Origin: M3007 sp046160625
Lineage (GTDB): Bacteria; Bacteroidota; Bacteroidia; Chitinophagales; Saprospiraceae
DNA: 64,000 nt
Assembly: GCA_046160625.1 (NCBI GenBank)
Contig: JBJXGZ010000086.1
Coordinates: 1 to 64,000, forward strand
Direction of reading: 5' to 3'
The position numbers were made by a program, and so were the translations under genes. This document shows positions 35,302-44,486 of the stretch, one piece after another (within the stretch, counting starts at the first letter, position 1; each line of letters opens with the position of its first letter). Under the pieces are notes generated by a model that was given only the letters and a program-made list of their open reading frames with translations, searched no databases and was not told the origin of the DNA.

Positions 35302-38300
35302 ATGGTATTTTTATATAAAATAGTATTAAAAAAAGCCCTGTTCGCAGCACTTTTCGGATTGGCAGCAGTTGCGATTCCTGCTCAGCCCGATGCAATTTCT
35401 TTTGAAAGATATGGGCTAAAAGACGGATTGCCAGATGAGTTGGCGAGGGATTTTGCCGCCGATACATTTGGATTTCTGTGGGTTCTGCATCGGGATGGAA
35501 TCAGTCGCTTCGATGGTTTTAAATTTAAAAACTACAGCTTGCCAAATAACCCCTCAAACAATCACCTCGTTTGCGATCGTGCCAACCGCATTTGGGTCAT
35601 TGCGAACGACCAGCTGTATCGTTTTGACCGTCGTACCGATATGTTTTCCAAAGTAACTTTGCCCGATTCAACTTTTGGCGGGCAGATGGCTTTTTTGCCC
35701 ACCCCCGACGGCAATGTCTGGTTTCGGCGACGGCAAGGGCTTTTCAGAATAGGCCCGACTGATCTGGCCCCCGTTTTGGTGTCGGCGAAAGTCCCCATAT
35801 CTCGCCGTGACCATAGTTTTGGAGATAGCAAGGGCCGGTTCTGGTTCAGTGGTTGCGATTTTCTGCTTATTCGATTGGACTTGCAGCAAAATCGCCTCGA
35901 TTCGTTCCCATTCGACCCCCTTGGCTGTGCGCACCAATGGTTTGAAGACCCGAAAACGGGCATGATTTGGGTTTCCACCTGGACGTTCGGTCTTGTAGAA
36001 GTCAACCCAGAAACAGGCGAATCGAAGTCGTACAAAGCCCCTCCGACGATGCGAAACATCTTTTTCGGATTCACACTTTTCCCTGAACTAACAGGCGACC
36101 GTATCCTCTGGTGCAATGCAGTGAACGGGGAAGAGGGTATCTGGCTTTTTGATTTAGACAAGAAAAGATTTCTCAAAAACTACCCCCACGAACCGCTAAA
36201 CCCCTATAGCCCACCCGGTAAGGACCTTGGTGGTGTTTGGCGCGACTCGATAGAAGGCATCCTTTGGATTTCCGCTCACCCTGATGGCATTGCTTCCTGC
36301 AACCCTCGAAAACAGCAGTTCCAAGTGTTGAATTGGCCGGGCGGTTTTGGAGGCAATAACGTGAGATTCATTTGGTCAGAGCATCCGCAAGCGCTCGAAC
36401 GGTCCGTTTTTACCTATGATCAGCAGCACATTACCCTGAAACAACCTGGCAAAAACGAGTTTTCAAAATTGCCCTATCGGCAATTTGGCTGGGTGAAGGA
36501 CGACTATATGTTCCTGCCCCTCGCCTGCCGCGATGCCCAAAACCGATTGTGGATTTTTGTGCCGACCGGACTTTATTTGATGGATGAGGCTAATTGGCGC
36601 ATCCTCAAAAAGTGGAACCTGCCTTTTGCCCGCAATCGAAAGGATGGCTCGCAAGGGTTTGTCATTGACCAGGCGGGTAATTTTTGGCTGGCCTGGATGA
36701 ATGAAGTTTGGAAATTCTATCCCACTGAAGGGCGGTTTCAGAAAATCACCGAGGTCGCGCTGCCAGACGAGGTTGCCGATCCGGAAGTTGCCCCTGACGG
36801 CTCGATTTGGGTGGTCGCCACTCAATCAATTCTGCGCCTTGATACGCGAACGGGTGAAAAACGGGTGTTTCCGCTGCCGCAGCCAAAAATGGACTCCATC
36901 CCACCTATCGTGTTCGGAATCAAACAAATTGATTTTGACAAAAAAACAGGTCTGGTTTGGGCTGCTTCTACCTGGGGTCTTTTCCGCTTGAACCCTGCGA
37001 CAGGCGAAACGACTTTTTTCCCGATTGTCTGGCGAGGGGTTTTTCCGAATTGTCGTGGCCTGCGTTTTGATGATTTCGGGAAAATCTGGGCGCCGACCTA
37101 TCGGGGTCTCGTCCGATTCGACCCTGAAACGGGTCAACATGAATTTTTCACCAGCTTCAATGGCTTGTTTGCAAACGCCCAACAAAGCATTTTTAAAACA
37201 GGCAGGCTATTGTATTCGGTGCTGGGAAATGGCGTTTTGCAAGAAATAAACCCATATGCCTTTGACCAAGAGGAGAAACCGTTGAGGGCATTCATCACCG
37301 GTTTTCGTATTCTTGACAAACCACAGCGCTTCGATTGGGACAGCGTGACTACTCATCCATTTGAAATCCATTCCCGGCAAAACCGGCTGACGTTCGAGTT
37401 CAGTGCACCGGATTTCTATACCGCTGGCCAGCTGTTGTTTGAATACAAACTCGAAGGGTTTCACGAAGACTGGATTAAAAACGGATCGGAACGAACGGCC
37501 AATTTTACCAACCTCGCTCCAGGCCACTATGTGTTCCGCGTACGCACCCGTCACGATTTTAGCCAGAATTGGTCGAAAGAGGGGGTTTTCAAGTTGTACG
37601 TCCGACCTGCTTTTTATCAAACCAATTGGTTTTATACCCTTTGTGTTTTGGGGATAGGTGTTTTCTTCTACGCCCTTTTCGGCTTCCGCCTCCGCGCCCA
37701 ACAACTCGCCCTCGAAAAAAAACAGCGCGAAGCCGAGCGCAACGAACTCCTGCTACAAAGCACCCTCGCCCTCCAGCATGAGCGCGACCGCATCGCTGCC
37801 GAGATGCATGACGAACTGGGCGGCGGCCTCTCTACCATCCACCTGGCCAGTTCGCGCGCCCAAAAAATGCAGTCGCCCGAGGAGACGCAGGCCGTGCTCG
37901 CCCGTGTGTCGCAGATCGCCATCGCGCTGGTGGGCAATATGCGCGGAATCGTGTGGGCCATGGACACCCAAAACGACTCGCTCGACAGCCTGCTCTCCTA
38001 CCTGCGCCAGTATGCCCACCAGTTTCTGGCCGACAACGCACTAACCGCCCACATCGAAATCCCCGACGAAATACCTGACATTCCGCTCAGCGGGCAATAC
38101 CGCCACAACGTGCTGCTCACGCTGAAAGAATGCCTCAACAACATCGTGAAACACGCCGAAGCGAGCGAAGTGTGGCTAACGGCGGGCATCGCCGAAGGCG
38201 AACTGATCATCACGCTGCGTGACAACGGCAAGGGCTTTGACCCTGAAGCAGTGGTGGGCAAAGGCAAAGGCTTGCGGAGTGTGGTCAAGCGGATGGAAGG

Positions 38301-38466
38301 TATTGGCGGGAGTATCAGGTGGGAGCGTGGCGAGGAACCCGCCTACGCTTTCACTCGCCATAGGCTTGTCGAAGGAGAGGAGGCTTCCGCCTCCGTCAAG
38401 ACTTCGGCGGATAAAACGGCGGGTAAAGGAACTGCGGTGGTAGTGCGGGGGCCATTGAATGGATAA
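35302..38466 (+). CDS. Propeller-sensor histidine kinase (copy 2)
   Basis: 1054 residues with the same domain order as copy 1: signal peptide ending PAQP, propeller repeats, Y_Y_Y domain, one membrane helix (about 778-798), coiled coil, HisKA_3 with His836 in AAEMHDELGGG, HATPase with LKECLNNIVKHA and DNGKGFDP. The sensor half has diverged from copy 1; the kinase half has not. The last 45 residues carry an extra segment of about 22 residues (FTRHRLVEGEEASASVKTSA) absent from copy 1 and encoded by a palindromic GC-rich repeat. Confidence 0.92.
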   Translation: MVFLYKIVLKKALFAALFGLAAVAIPAQPDAISFERYGLKDGLPDELARDFAADTFGFLWVLHRDGISRFDGFKFKNYSLPNNPSNNHLVCDRANRIWVIANDQLYRFDRRTDMFSKVTLPDSTFGGQMAFLPTPDGNVWFRRRQGLFRIGPTDLAPVLVSAKVPISRRDHSFGDSKGRFWFSGCDFLLIRLDLQQNRLDSFPFDPLGCAHQWFEDPKTGMIWVSTWTFGLVEVNPETGESKSYKAPPTMRNIFFGFTLFPELTGDRILWCNAVNGEEGIWLFDLDKKRFLKNYPHEPLNPYSPPGKDLGGVWRDSIEGILWISAHPDGIASCNPRKQQFQVLNWPGGFGGNNVRFIWSEHPQALERSVFTYDQQHITLKQPGKNEFSKLPYRQFGWVKDDYMFLPLACRDAQNRLWIFVPTGLYLMDEANWRILKKWNLPFARNRKDGSQGFVIDQAGNFWLAWMNEVWKFYPTEGRFQKITEVALPDEVADPEVAPDGSIWVVATQSILRLDTRTGEKRVFPLPQPKMDSIPPIVFGIKQIDFDKKTGLVWAASTWGLFRLNPATGETTFFPIVWRGVFPNCRGLRFDDFGKIWAPTYRGLVRFDPETGQHEFFTSFNGLFANAQQSIFKTGRLLYSVLGNGVLQEINPYAFDQEEKPLRAFITGFRILDKPQRFDWDSVTTHPFEIHSRQNRLTFEFSAPDFYTAGQLLFEYKLEGFHEDWIKNGSERTANFTNLAPGHYVFRVRTRHDFSQNWSKEGVFKLYVRPAFYQTNWFYTLCVLGIGVFFYALFGFRLRAQQLALEKKQREAERNELLLQSTLALQHERDRIAAEMHDELGGGLSTIHLASSRAQKMQSPEETQAVLARVSQIAIALVGNMRGIVWAMDTQNDSLDSLLSYLRQYAHQFLADNALTAHIEIPDEIPDIPLSGQYRHNVLLTLKECLNNIVKHAEASEVWLTAGIAEGELIITLRDNGKGFDPEAVVGKGKGLRSVVKRMEGIGGSIRWERGEEPAYAFTRHRLVEGEEASASVKTSADKTAGKGTAVVVRGPLNG
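38340..38425. repeat. Palindromic repeat inserted in the kinase 2 C-terminus
   Basis: Contains the perfect hairpin GGAGGC-TTCC-GCCTCC and outer CCCGCC/GGCGGG arms. Comparison with copy 1 shows about 65 extra base pairs between the codons for PAY and GKGT, with the frame kept. Confidence 0.75.
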
Positions 38467-38498
38467 GGCTACAGTTGCTGGGGTAAACCAAAGTTATA

Positions 38499-38529
38499 TT
38501 GCACGGAATTTTTATGTGCCTCACCTTTG
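38499..38529 (+). promoter_or_regulatory. Promoter of the LuxR-type regulator
   Basis: TTG at 38499-38501, 20-nt spacer, CACCTTTG at 38522-38529 (one mismatch). It supports the ATG at 38561 and gives the regulator its own promoter in addition to read-through from the kinase. Confidence 0.5.
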
Positions 38530-38560
38530 TGACATCAAAAACGAGACACCCAAATCAGTT

Positions 38561-39220
38561 ATGGACCTAGTCAGAATCAGCCTTGTAGAAGATGACCCTG
38601 AGTTTCAGGAATGGCTGATTTCTGAGCTGAGCGACGCGCCACGATACCAGTGCATTGGCCGCTACCACAAGGCAGAAGATGCGCTGGCGAACATCCCAAA
38701 GGCTGCGCCAGACATTGTCATTATGGATTTAGGACTGGAGCTTTCAGACATTGACGGCATCGAGTGTATGCTCCGGCTAAAGTTGGTAAGTCCTGATCTG
38801 AAGTTCATGGTCATTACCGGGCAGCCGGATGATGAGCGGGTTTTTGAGGCATTAAAAGTAGGCGCCGGGGCGTACCTCCAGAAAAGCGAGATACCGAAAA
38901 ACATGATCGAGGTACTTGACGAGTTTCAGCGCGGTGGCGCTCCGATGAGTGCGGGCATTGCCCGGAAAGTAATCGCCAGTTTTCATCAGCCGCCCAAGGA
39001 GATCGCATTGGTGCAACAACTCAGTCCGCGAGAGCGGGAAGTGCTCGACCTGTTGGCTAAAGGGTATCTGTACAAAGAAATCGCCGACCGGCTGCCCAAT
39101 GAAAACGACCGCAGCAAGAAAATCTCGGAAGGCACCGTCAAGATACACGCACATAATATCTACCACAAACTTCAGGTAAACAACCGGACGGAGGCGATTG
39201 GGAAGTACTTGAAGCGGTAG
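38561..39220 (+). CDS. LuxR/NarL-family response regulator
   Basis: 219 residues. Receiver domain with acidic pocket Glu10-Asp11-Asp12 and phospho-acceptor Asp56 in VIMDLGL, Lys in AYLQKSE, then a GerE/LuxR helix-turn-helix (LSPREREVLDLLAKGYLYKE and EGTVKIHAHNIYHKLQVNNR). HisKA_3 kinases typically phosphorylate this class, so the two upstream kinases are the natural partners. An earlier ATG (38459) overlaps the kinase stop, but its 34 extra residues precede the receiver fold. Confidence 0.9.
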   Translation: MDLVRISLVEDDPEFQEWLISELSDAPRYQCIGRYHKAEDALANIPKAAPDIVIMDLGLELSDIDGIECMLRLKLVSPDLKFMVITGQPDDERVFEALKVGAGAYLQKSEIPKNMIEVLDEFQRGGAPMSAGIARKVIASFHQPPKEIALVQQLSPREREVLDLLAKGYLYKEIADRLPNENDRSKKISEGTVKIHAHNIYHKLQVNNRTEAIGKYLKR

Positions 39221-39311
39221 GGGTATTCCCGCTCAATTTGCTGATTCAAAAAACTAACCGTGCTGCAAGGCGCAAGCAATTTCTATTTTCTCAACTAAAT
39301 TTTTCTCAACG

Positions 39312-40403
39312 ATGAAAAAGCCAATCCCAACCACCCCATTTCTGATAGGTCTTGCGTTGCTAGCCCTATTTCAATCAAGCCACGCACAATCGGAACAAAC
39401 AAATTGGCAGCGTTGTATCAAATGTGAAGGCTTGTTTTTTGCCGGCAATGCAACAAAAGGAAGATGTGCAGCTGGAGGCAGGCATGATAACTCGGCCAAT
39501 GGTTTTATGATGGATTTTAGCCAAAACGTATCGGGAGGGCAAAGAGGTTGGAAATGGTGCCGTAAATGCGAAAGCCTTTTTTGGGGCTACTACAGTACGA
39601 AAAAAGGGGTGTGCCCCAAAGACGGTAATGCCCACGACGATCAAGAAAGTGGAGAATACACCCTTTTCAGAGCGCAGCACCCGCCTAATGCTCATTTTAC
39701 AGACAACTGGGATATGTGTACAGTATGCCTTGGCCTGTATCAAACATCGAACAATAAGTCTATATGCCCAAACGGTGGGCCTCACCAGCCAAAAGGCTAT
39801 AATTATGTGGTAAAGCTCAACCGTGCAGATGCCGGGCAATCAATTGAGTATGTTACGAAAAGCATCACCCTGTCGCGGATTTGTGTAAACGACCATCCTG
39901 AAGGTGTGTGGGGTTATGTGGATGTCGAGGTGTGGGAACTTGACGAAGATGGCAACAAATATAAACAAATTAAATCCCGCGAACAAGGCATCTTCGCCCG
40001 AATGATGAGCCTTATGCCCACCAGTAGGTTGCACAGTGAGCCATATTATGAAAATGAATCTGGTCATCCACCAGCATCAGGTGGCAATTTCGAAGCGACC
40101 TGGACCTATAAGATCAAAAAAGACAAACTCGAAAAAGGCCAGATCTATGTAGTGATTAGATGCCGCTTAGAAGCCGAGCACAAAGACAATGATTGGGCAG
40201 CAACTGGTTGGCACGGGATGGCAGAAGAAGCTGAGTATGGGTTTAGGTGGCACGAAGCCCCTTGCATTGGTTTGATAGATAAAGACAACAGGGGCGATTC
40301 TGCCGACAGGGGCGATCAAAACTACTGCTATACTGTAGCAGGCCCATACGCTTCAAAAACTGACAGGTGGCATGCATATCGTGCAGTGTTTATCCTTAGG
40401 TAG
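39312..40403 (+). CDS. Secreted protein with three WxxCxKC-type Cys repeats
   Basis: 363 residues with a signal peptide ending SHAQS. Three repeats of the form W-x2-C-x2-C-x2-L-F/Y...C...G-x-H occupy about residues 31-60, 78-110 and 133-165 (WQRCIKCEGLFF, WKWCRKCESLFW, WDMCTVCLGLYQ). Similar small repeats occur in secreted proteins of actinobacteria and fungi; they may bind zinc or carbohydrate. The C-terminal 190 residues are a beta-rich domain not recognised. It is followed 47 nt later by a secreted protease gene, so the two may be co-expressed. Confidence 0.75.
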   Translation: MKKPIPTTPFLIGLALLALFQSSHAQSEQTNWQRCIKCEGLFFAGNATKGRCAAGGRHDNSANGFMMDFSQNVSGGQRGWKWCRKCESLFWGYYSTKKGVCPKDGNAHDDQESGEYTLFRAQHPPNAHFTDNWDMCTVCLGLYQTSNNKSICPNGGPHQPKGYNYVVKLNRADAGQSIEYVTKSITLSRICVNDHPEGVWGYVDVEVWELDEDGNKYKQIKSREQGIFARMMSLMPTSRLHSEPYYENESGHPPASGGNFEATWTYKIKKDKLEKGQIYVVIRCRLEAEHKDNDWAATGWHGMAEEAEYGFRWHEAPCIGLIDKDNRGDSADRGDQNYCYTVAGPYASKTDRWHAYRAVFILR

Positions 40404-40450
40404 CGCCCGAGCCAACCATTAATATTCTGTAAACCAAATCCTCACATAAA

Positions 40451-42472
40451 ATGAACAAATTTCGCTTATCACTGCTTTTTGCTCTTTCCTGTTTTGCACT
40501 GGCATCAGCCCAAACCCAACTGACCCACATCACCAGTGCTGCCAACACAAGTGGGTACTCGAGCAAAATAAATCATCCTAATCTGAATGGGAAACCCAAC
40601 GCGGTTGTGTTTGTTGCTCCCGTTTGGTATGAAAATGGGGATCAAAACCCGATTTACCCCTTTGGCGTAAAGTACACTGCTGGCAAGTGGACTATTGTCA
40701 ACCAAAACAAATACGACCTGAATGCCGCTCCAAACAACCACTTCCGTTTTAATATCTTGTTCTATGAAAAATCAAGCGACAAGGCATTTATTCACACGGT
40801 GTCTAGTTCCAATAGATCAGGGCATATTACAACACTTGACCATCCTATGCTGAACAACAAACCAAATGCTATAGTCTTGGTCACACAACGTTCCACCAGC
40901 ATTCAAAATAACCATGAAATTGGGGTTTGGTATAGCGGAGGGCGATGGAAAATATTTAATCAAGATCGAGCAGCATTAACAAATGGCGCAAAATTTAATG
41001 TGCTTGTGGCCTCAAATGGTGCTGGTATTGAAGGGGCATCTGCATTTACGCATACACACACAGTAACCTCAAAAATCGCTGAACCAAACAGGGGTTACAC
41101 AAAATTGGACAATAGCAGCGTCAACAAGAACGATAAAGCAAAATTGTTTGTAACGCAATGTTACACTGGGACTTACAACGCCAATACCTTTAACATTTGG
41201 TTTGACAGCCCGGCCGATGGGTTTAAGGCTTATGCCGACAACTCCTGGTTTGTCTATAATAGCCAAAATCAGGAAATGCCAATAAATGCTTCGTTTCATG
41301 TGCTGGCGTTAGGCGGCAAATCTACGAATGCTTCAATCCCTCATATTTGTATGGATTGGCCTAATAAGCCCTCTCCGACAAAATTGAAAAAGCCAGAATG
41401 TGTGAATTGTGAAGTCAGCGCAACGATACAAGCATTAGTTGCAGAAACTTCGAAAAAATGGGCAAATGGCACTTCCTTGCGAGTGAAAATAACAGGAGGG
41501 ACCCCTATTGTACGCAGTAAAATTGATCAATATGCTAAAGAATGGTCAAATTACGCCAATATCAAGTTCAATTTTGTTTCAAGCGGGGACGCAGAGATTT
41601 TGATAACAGTAGGAAGTGACGGCAAATCCTATTCAAAAGTCGGCACCGACGCTGTGGATTTTTGGTTTCGAGCGGGTGGCGACCTCGGGATTGTGCCAAA
41701 CGAAACCATGCATTTCGGTTGGTTTACGGATTCAACATCAGAAGAAGAGTTTCGTCGTGTCGTGTTACATGAATTTGGGCATGCCTTAGGGTTTATTCAT
41801 GAACACGAAAGCCCTGTTTCAAATATTCCTTGGGACAAAGACGCGGTCTACAATGCCTATATGCAACCACCCAATCCCTGGACCAAAGAGGAAGTGGACA
41901 ATAACCTGTTTCAAAAATACTCTATGAGTTGGACTCAGTTCAGCAATTACGACCCTACTTCAATTATGCATTACCCCATTGATGAGGCTTTGACTATTGG
42001 CAACTATGCCGTTGGATTGAACACAATGTTATCCGATGCAGACAAAAATATGGCAAGGGCTTTGTACCCACCAGGAATCGTTACTGGCAATCGCGTGAAA
42101 ATTTCGGTCTTGACCGGAGGAGATGATCTAAGGGAAAAAAGTCAGGCTTATCTTCACCTGAAATTTGCAAAAGGACAACCAAACGAGATGCAACTTTCGC
42201 TGAATAATGGTGGCGGGTGGGGCAATAACAGTTGGCAGATAGTCGAAATTCCTGTTCCAGATGGTATATCGGTAGGAGATTTAAAAGAGTGTAAATTGAA
42301 GTTTGTATCTGGTAAGCAGTTTCCGTGGGATACTCCAGACAATTGGAATGTAGATCGGGTTATATTAGAATGGATCACGCCGGAAAATTTCTCCAATATT
42401 GCATCCGATGTTCGCGGAACGCCTCTCATCCGGTTTTATAACACCGGAGAGACCCATATCTATCAACAATAA
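40451..42472 (+). CDS. Secreted astacin-like metalloprotease with DUF7452-like repeats
   Basis: 673 residues. Signal peptide ending ASAQ; three N-terminal repeats of about 85 residues (THITSAANTSGYSSKINHPN, IHTVSSSNRSGHITTLDHPM, THTVTSKIAEPNRGYTKLDN) resembling DUF7452; then a zinc protease domain with HEFGHALGFIHEH (ligands His440, His444, His450; base Glu441) and Met-turn SIMHYP, as in astacins (M12A). A C-terminal beta domain (about 545-640) follows. No T9SS tail is visible, so how it leaves the periplasm is unclear. Confidence 0.85.
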   Translation: MNKFRLSLLFALSCFALASAQTQLTHITSAANTSGYSSKINHPNLNGKPNAVVFVAPVWYENGDQNPIYPFGVKYTAGKWTIVNQNKYDLNAAPNNHFRFNILFYEKSSDKAFIHTVSSSNRSGHITTLDHPMLNNKPNAIVLVTQRSTSIQNNHEIGVWYSGGRWKIFNQDRAALTNGAKFNVLVASNGAGIEGASAFTHTHTVTSKIAEPNRGYTKLDNSSVNKNDKAKLFVTQCYTGTYNANTFNIWFDSPADGFKAYADNSWFVYNSQNQEMPINASFHVLALGGKSTNASIPHICMDWPNKPSPTKLKKPECVNCEVSATIQALVAETSKKWANGTSLRVKITGGTPIVRSKIDQYAKEWSNYANIKFNFVSSGDAEILITVGSDGKSYSKVGTDAVDFWFRAGGDLGIVPNETMHFGWFTDSTSEEEFRRVVLHEFGHALGFIHEHESPVSNIPWDKDAVYNAYMQPPNPWTKEEVDNNLFQKYSMSWTQFSNYDPTSIMHYPIDEALTIGNYAVGLNTMLSDADKNMARALYPPGIVTGNRVKISVLTGGDDLREKSQAYLHLKFAKGQPNEMQLSLNNGGGWGNNSWQIVEIPVPDGISVGDLKECKLKFVSGKQFPWDTPDNWNVDRVILEWITPENFSNIASDVRGTPLIRFYNTGETHIYQQ

Positions 42473-42497
42473 ACCTAACCCTTACCCCAATTCCCCA

Positions 42498-42528
42498 CAG
42501 CACCTGCCCTCCAGCAGGTGCTGTTTTT
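42498..42528 (+). terminator. Intrinsic terminator of the protease gene
   Basis: Perfect stem CAGCACCTGC (42498-42507) with 42514-42523, 6-nt loop, then TTTTTGTTT. The clearest rho-independent terminator in the window. Confidence 0.92.
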
Positions 42529-42593
42529 GTTTAAAAAATTCACGAACACCACTTCCTTTGCATCATCCAACGTCCAGCATCCAACGTCATAAA

Positions 42594-43001
42594 ATGTACT
42601 TTTTCGAAACACAAATCCGCGTCCGCTACGGTGAAACCGACAAGATGGGTTATCTCTACTACGGCCACTACGCCCAATATTACGAGGTAGGTCGCGTTGA
42701 GACGATCCGTTCTTTAGGTTTGACGTACAAGGAGTTGGAAGATGTGTATGGAATCTGGTTACCAGTGGTCAGCCTTGAAATGCGCTTTGTGCGCCCGGCT
42801 TATTACGATGATCTGCTGACCGTCCGCACCGAGATTCGGGAATTGCCGGACGAGTACATCACCTTTCATGTGGAGATATTCAACGAGCAGAAAAAACTCG
42901 TGAACGCAGGTCGTGTGCGACTGTGCTTTTTTGATTCTAAAACGAAAAAAGTGGTGCCCGCGCCGGAATACTTGATGGAGAAACTGCAAGTCCAGTTTTA
43001 G
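42594..43001 (+). CDS. Acyl-CoA thioesterase, 4HBT/YbgC-like
   Basis: 135-residue hotdog-fold thioesterase hydrolysing acyl-CoA thioesters. The family motif RYGETDKMGYLYYGHYAQYY contains the catalytic Asp in the GETDxMG loop. Length is typical. The frame from 42399 overlaps the protease gene and terminator and is not credible; the start MYFFETQIRVRYG was chosen. Preceded by AACGTCCAGCATCCAACG words. Confidence 0.9.
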   Translation: MYFFETQIRVRYGETDKMGYLYYGHYAQYYEVGRVETIRSLGLTYKELEDVYGIWLPVVSLEMRFVRPAYYDDLLTVRTEIRELPDEYITFHVEIFNEQKKLVNAGRVRLCFFDSKTKKVVPAPEYLMEKLQVQF

Positions 43002-43075
43002 TTTCAAGTAACAAGTTCAAGTGGGCAACGGCCATTTTCAAGCAGATGAACCAATTGAAACTTGTTACTTGAAAC
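43001..43075. repeat. Inverted repeat of TTCAAGTAACAAG words
   Basis: 43001-43020 pairs with 43055-43075 apart from one extra base. It begins at the thioesterase stop codon. Confidence 0.8.
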
Positions 43076-43114
43076 TTGAAACCGCCGTGTACTAAATTTG
43101 GTTGGACACTTTTA

Positions 43115-43151
43115 CCAAGTAAATTAAAAACAATATTTTTAATTTACTTGG
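43115..43151. promoter_or_regulatory. Perfect 16-bp dyad upstream of ATPase copy 3
   Basis: CCAAGTAAATTAAAAA (43115-43130) and its exact complement (43136-43151) around a 5-nt loop, ending 7 nt before the -7 box. Its position upstream of the promoter fits an operator. Confidence 0.65.
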
Positions 43152-43158
43152 CAACCGC

Positions 43159-43166
43159 TATCTTTG
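43159..43166 (+). promoter_or_regulatory. -7 box touching the ATPase 3 start
   Basis: TATCTTTG ends 3 nt before the ATG, so the transcript should be leaderless. Confidence 0.6.
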
Positions 43167-43169
43167 ACC

Positions 43170-44336
43170 ATGATTCAACGCCGCGCTACCGTTTCTATAC
43201 TCGAATCGCTTTCGTTTTTTCCTGTCGTGGGCATTATTGGTTCGAGGCAAGTGGGCAAGACTACACTTGCTAAGCATTTGCAAACCTTGGTGCCTAAAGA
43301 AAGTCTATATCTCGACCTTGAACTGAGCAGTGATTATCAAAAATTGGCTGATGCAGAAGGCTATCTTTCGCAACATTTTGCCAAGTGTGTGTTTATTGAC
43401 GAGATACAAGTCAGGCCAGAGTTGTTCGCCCTGATCCGTGCCTTGGTAGACCAACAGCGCGAGCCTGCACGGTTTGTCATCCTCGGCTCTGCATCGCCCT
43501 ATATCGTTAAAAACAACTCCGAAACGCTGGCCGGTCGCATCGCATACCATGAGTTGGCTCCGTTCACGCTGTCGGAAATCAATACTCTGAGCGATTGGCG
43601 CACTCATTGGTTTCGAGGGGGGTTTCCTAATGCGCTTTTAGCTCCATCAGACACTTTAAGCCAGCGTTGGCTGGGCGATTTCACGGACACGTTTGTGGAG
43701 CGCGATTTGCAGCGACTTCGCTTCGATGTGCCAGCACCCGTGCTTCGGCGGCTGCTTTCCATGGTCGGCCATTTGCACGGCACGCTACTCAACCAATCAC
43801 AAATCGCCCAATCATTGGGGGTGACACAACCCACTGTAAATCGCTATCTAGAATTATTGGAAGGCAGTTTTCTTATCCGCCGCTTATCGCCATGGTTTCG
43901 GAACGCTCAAAAACGCTTGGTCAAAACACCTAAGATTTATTTCCGTGATTCAGGTCTTTTGCACAGACTCTGGGGCTTACCGGATCTGGAGTCGCTTTAC
44001 GGACATCCCTCGATGGGAGCCTCTTGGGAAGGCTATGTGATAGAACAGATTATCCAAGAGGCAGGAGAGTTTTCGGAATTCTTTTTTTACCGAACACAGA
44101 ATGGTGCAGAGGCTGATCTAGTGTGGATAACACCAAAAAACAAGATCGTTTGCATCGAGATAAAATTCTCCTCTGCCCCGGTTATCTCAAAAGGGTTTTA
44201 CCAAAGCGCAGAAGATTTGCAGCCAGATTTCAAGTACATTATCGTGCCACAAGGAGAAACTTTCAACAAGCCCGGAGCATTGCGGGTGTGTGCTTTGCAA
44301 GATTTTCTAGAGAAAGAAATGCCTTTGTTGCACTGA
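43170..44336 (+). CDS. AAA-family ATPase with DUF4143 domain (copy 3)
   Basis: 388 residues. Walker A GSRQVGKT at 24-31, Walker B CVFIDEIQ, and the sensor-like LGSASPYIV. Helix-turn-helix-like segment QIAQSLGVTQPTVNRYLELL, then DUF4143 with SWEGYVIEQI and nuclease-like motif NGAEADLVWI...CIEIKF. Closest relative in the window is copy 4. The ATG was chosen over a TTG two codons upstream that is part of the -7 box. Confidence 0.9.
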   Translation: MIQRRATVSILESLSFFPVVGIIGSRQVGKTTLAKHLQTLVPKESLYLDLELSSDYQKLADAEGYLSQHFAKCVFIDEIQVRPELFALIRALVDQQREPARFVILGSASPYIVKNNSETLAGRIAYHELAPFTLSEINTLSDWRTHWFRGGFPNALLAPSDTLSQRWLGDFTDTFVERDLQRLRFDVPAPVLRRLLSMVGHLHGTLLNQSQIAQSLGVTQPTVNRYLELLEGSFLIRRLSPWFRNAQKRLVKTPKIYFRDSGLLHRLWGLPDLESLYGHPSMGASWEGYVIEQIIQEAGEFSEFFFYRTQNGAEADLVWITPKNKIVCIEIKFSSAPVISKGFYQSAEDLQPDFKYIIVPQGETFNKPGALRVCALQDFLEKEMPLLH

Positions 44337-44408
44337 CATCCCTCCCCAAAAACAGAAGCCGCTTATCCCAATATCGGTCAATACAGATTATTTCGCGAGC
44401 GTGTTCAG

Positions 44409-44475
44409 AAAAGTGTGGCACACCTAGATTCGAGTATTGATAATCAACGTGGTGGTCTAGGTGTGCCACACTTTT
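44409..44475. repeat. 20-bp inverted repeat between convergent genes
   Basis: AAAAGTGTGGCACACCTAGA (44409-44428) and its exact complement (44456-44475), with outer GAGCGTG/CACGCTC arms. It may terminate both genes. Confidence 0.9.
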
Positions 44476-44486
44476 ATGATCACGCT

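Noticed and set aside
43164..43169. TTG start two codons before ATPase copy 3
   Set aside because: The TTG is the last part of the -7 box TATCTTTG; the ATG at 43170 is the better start.
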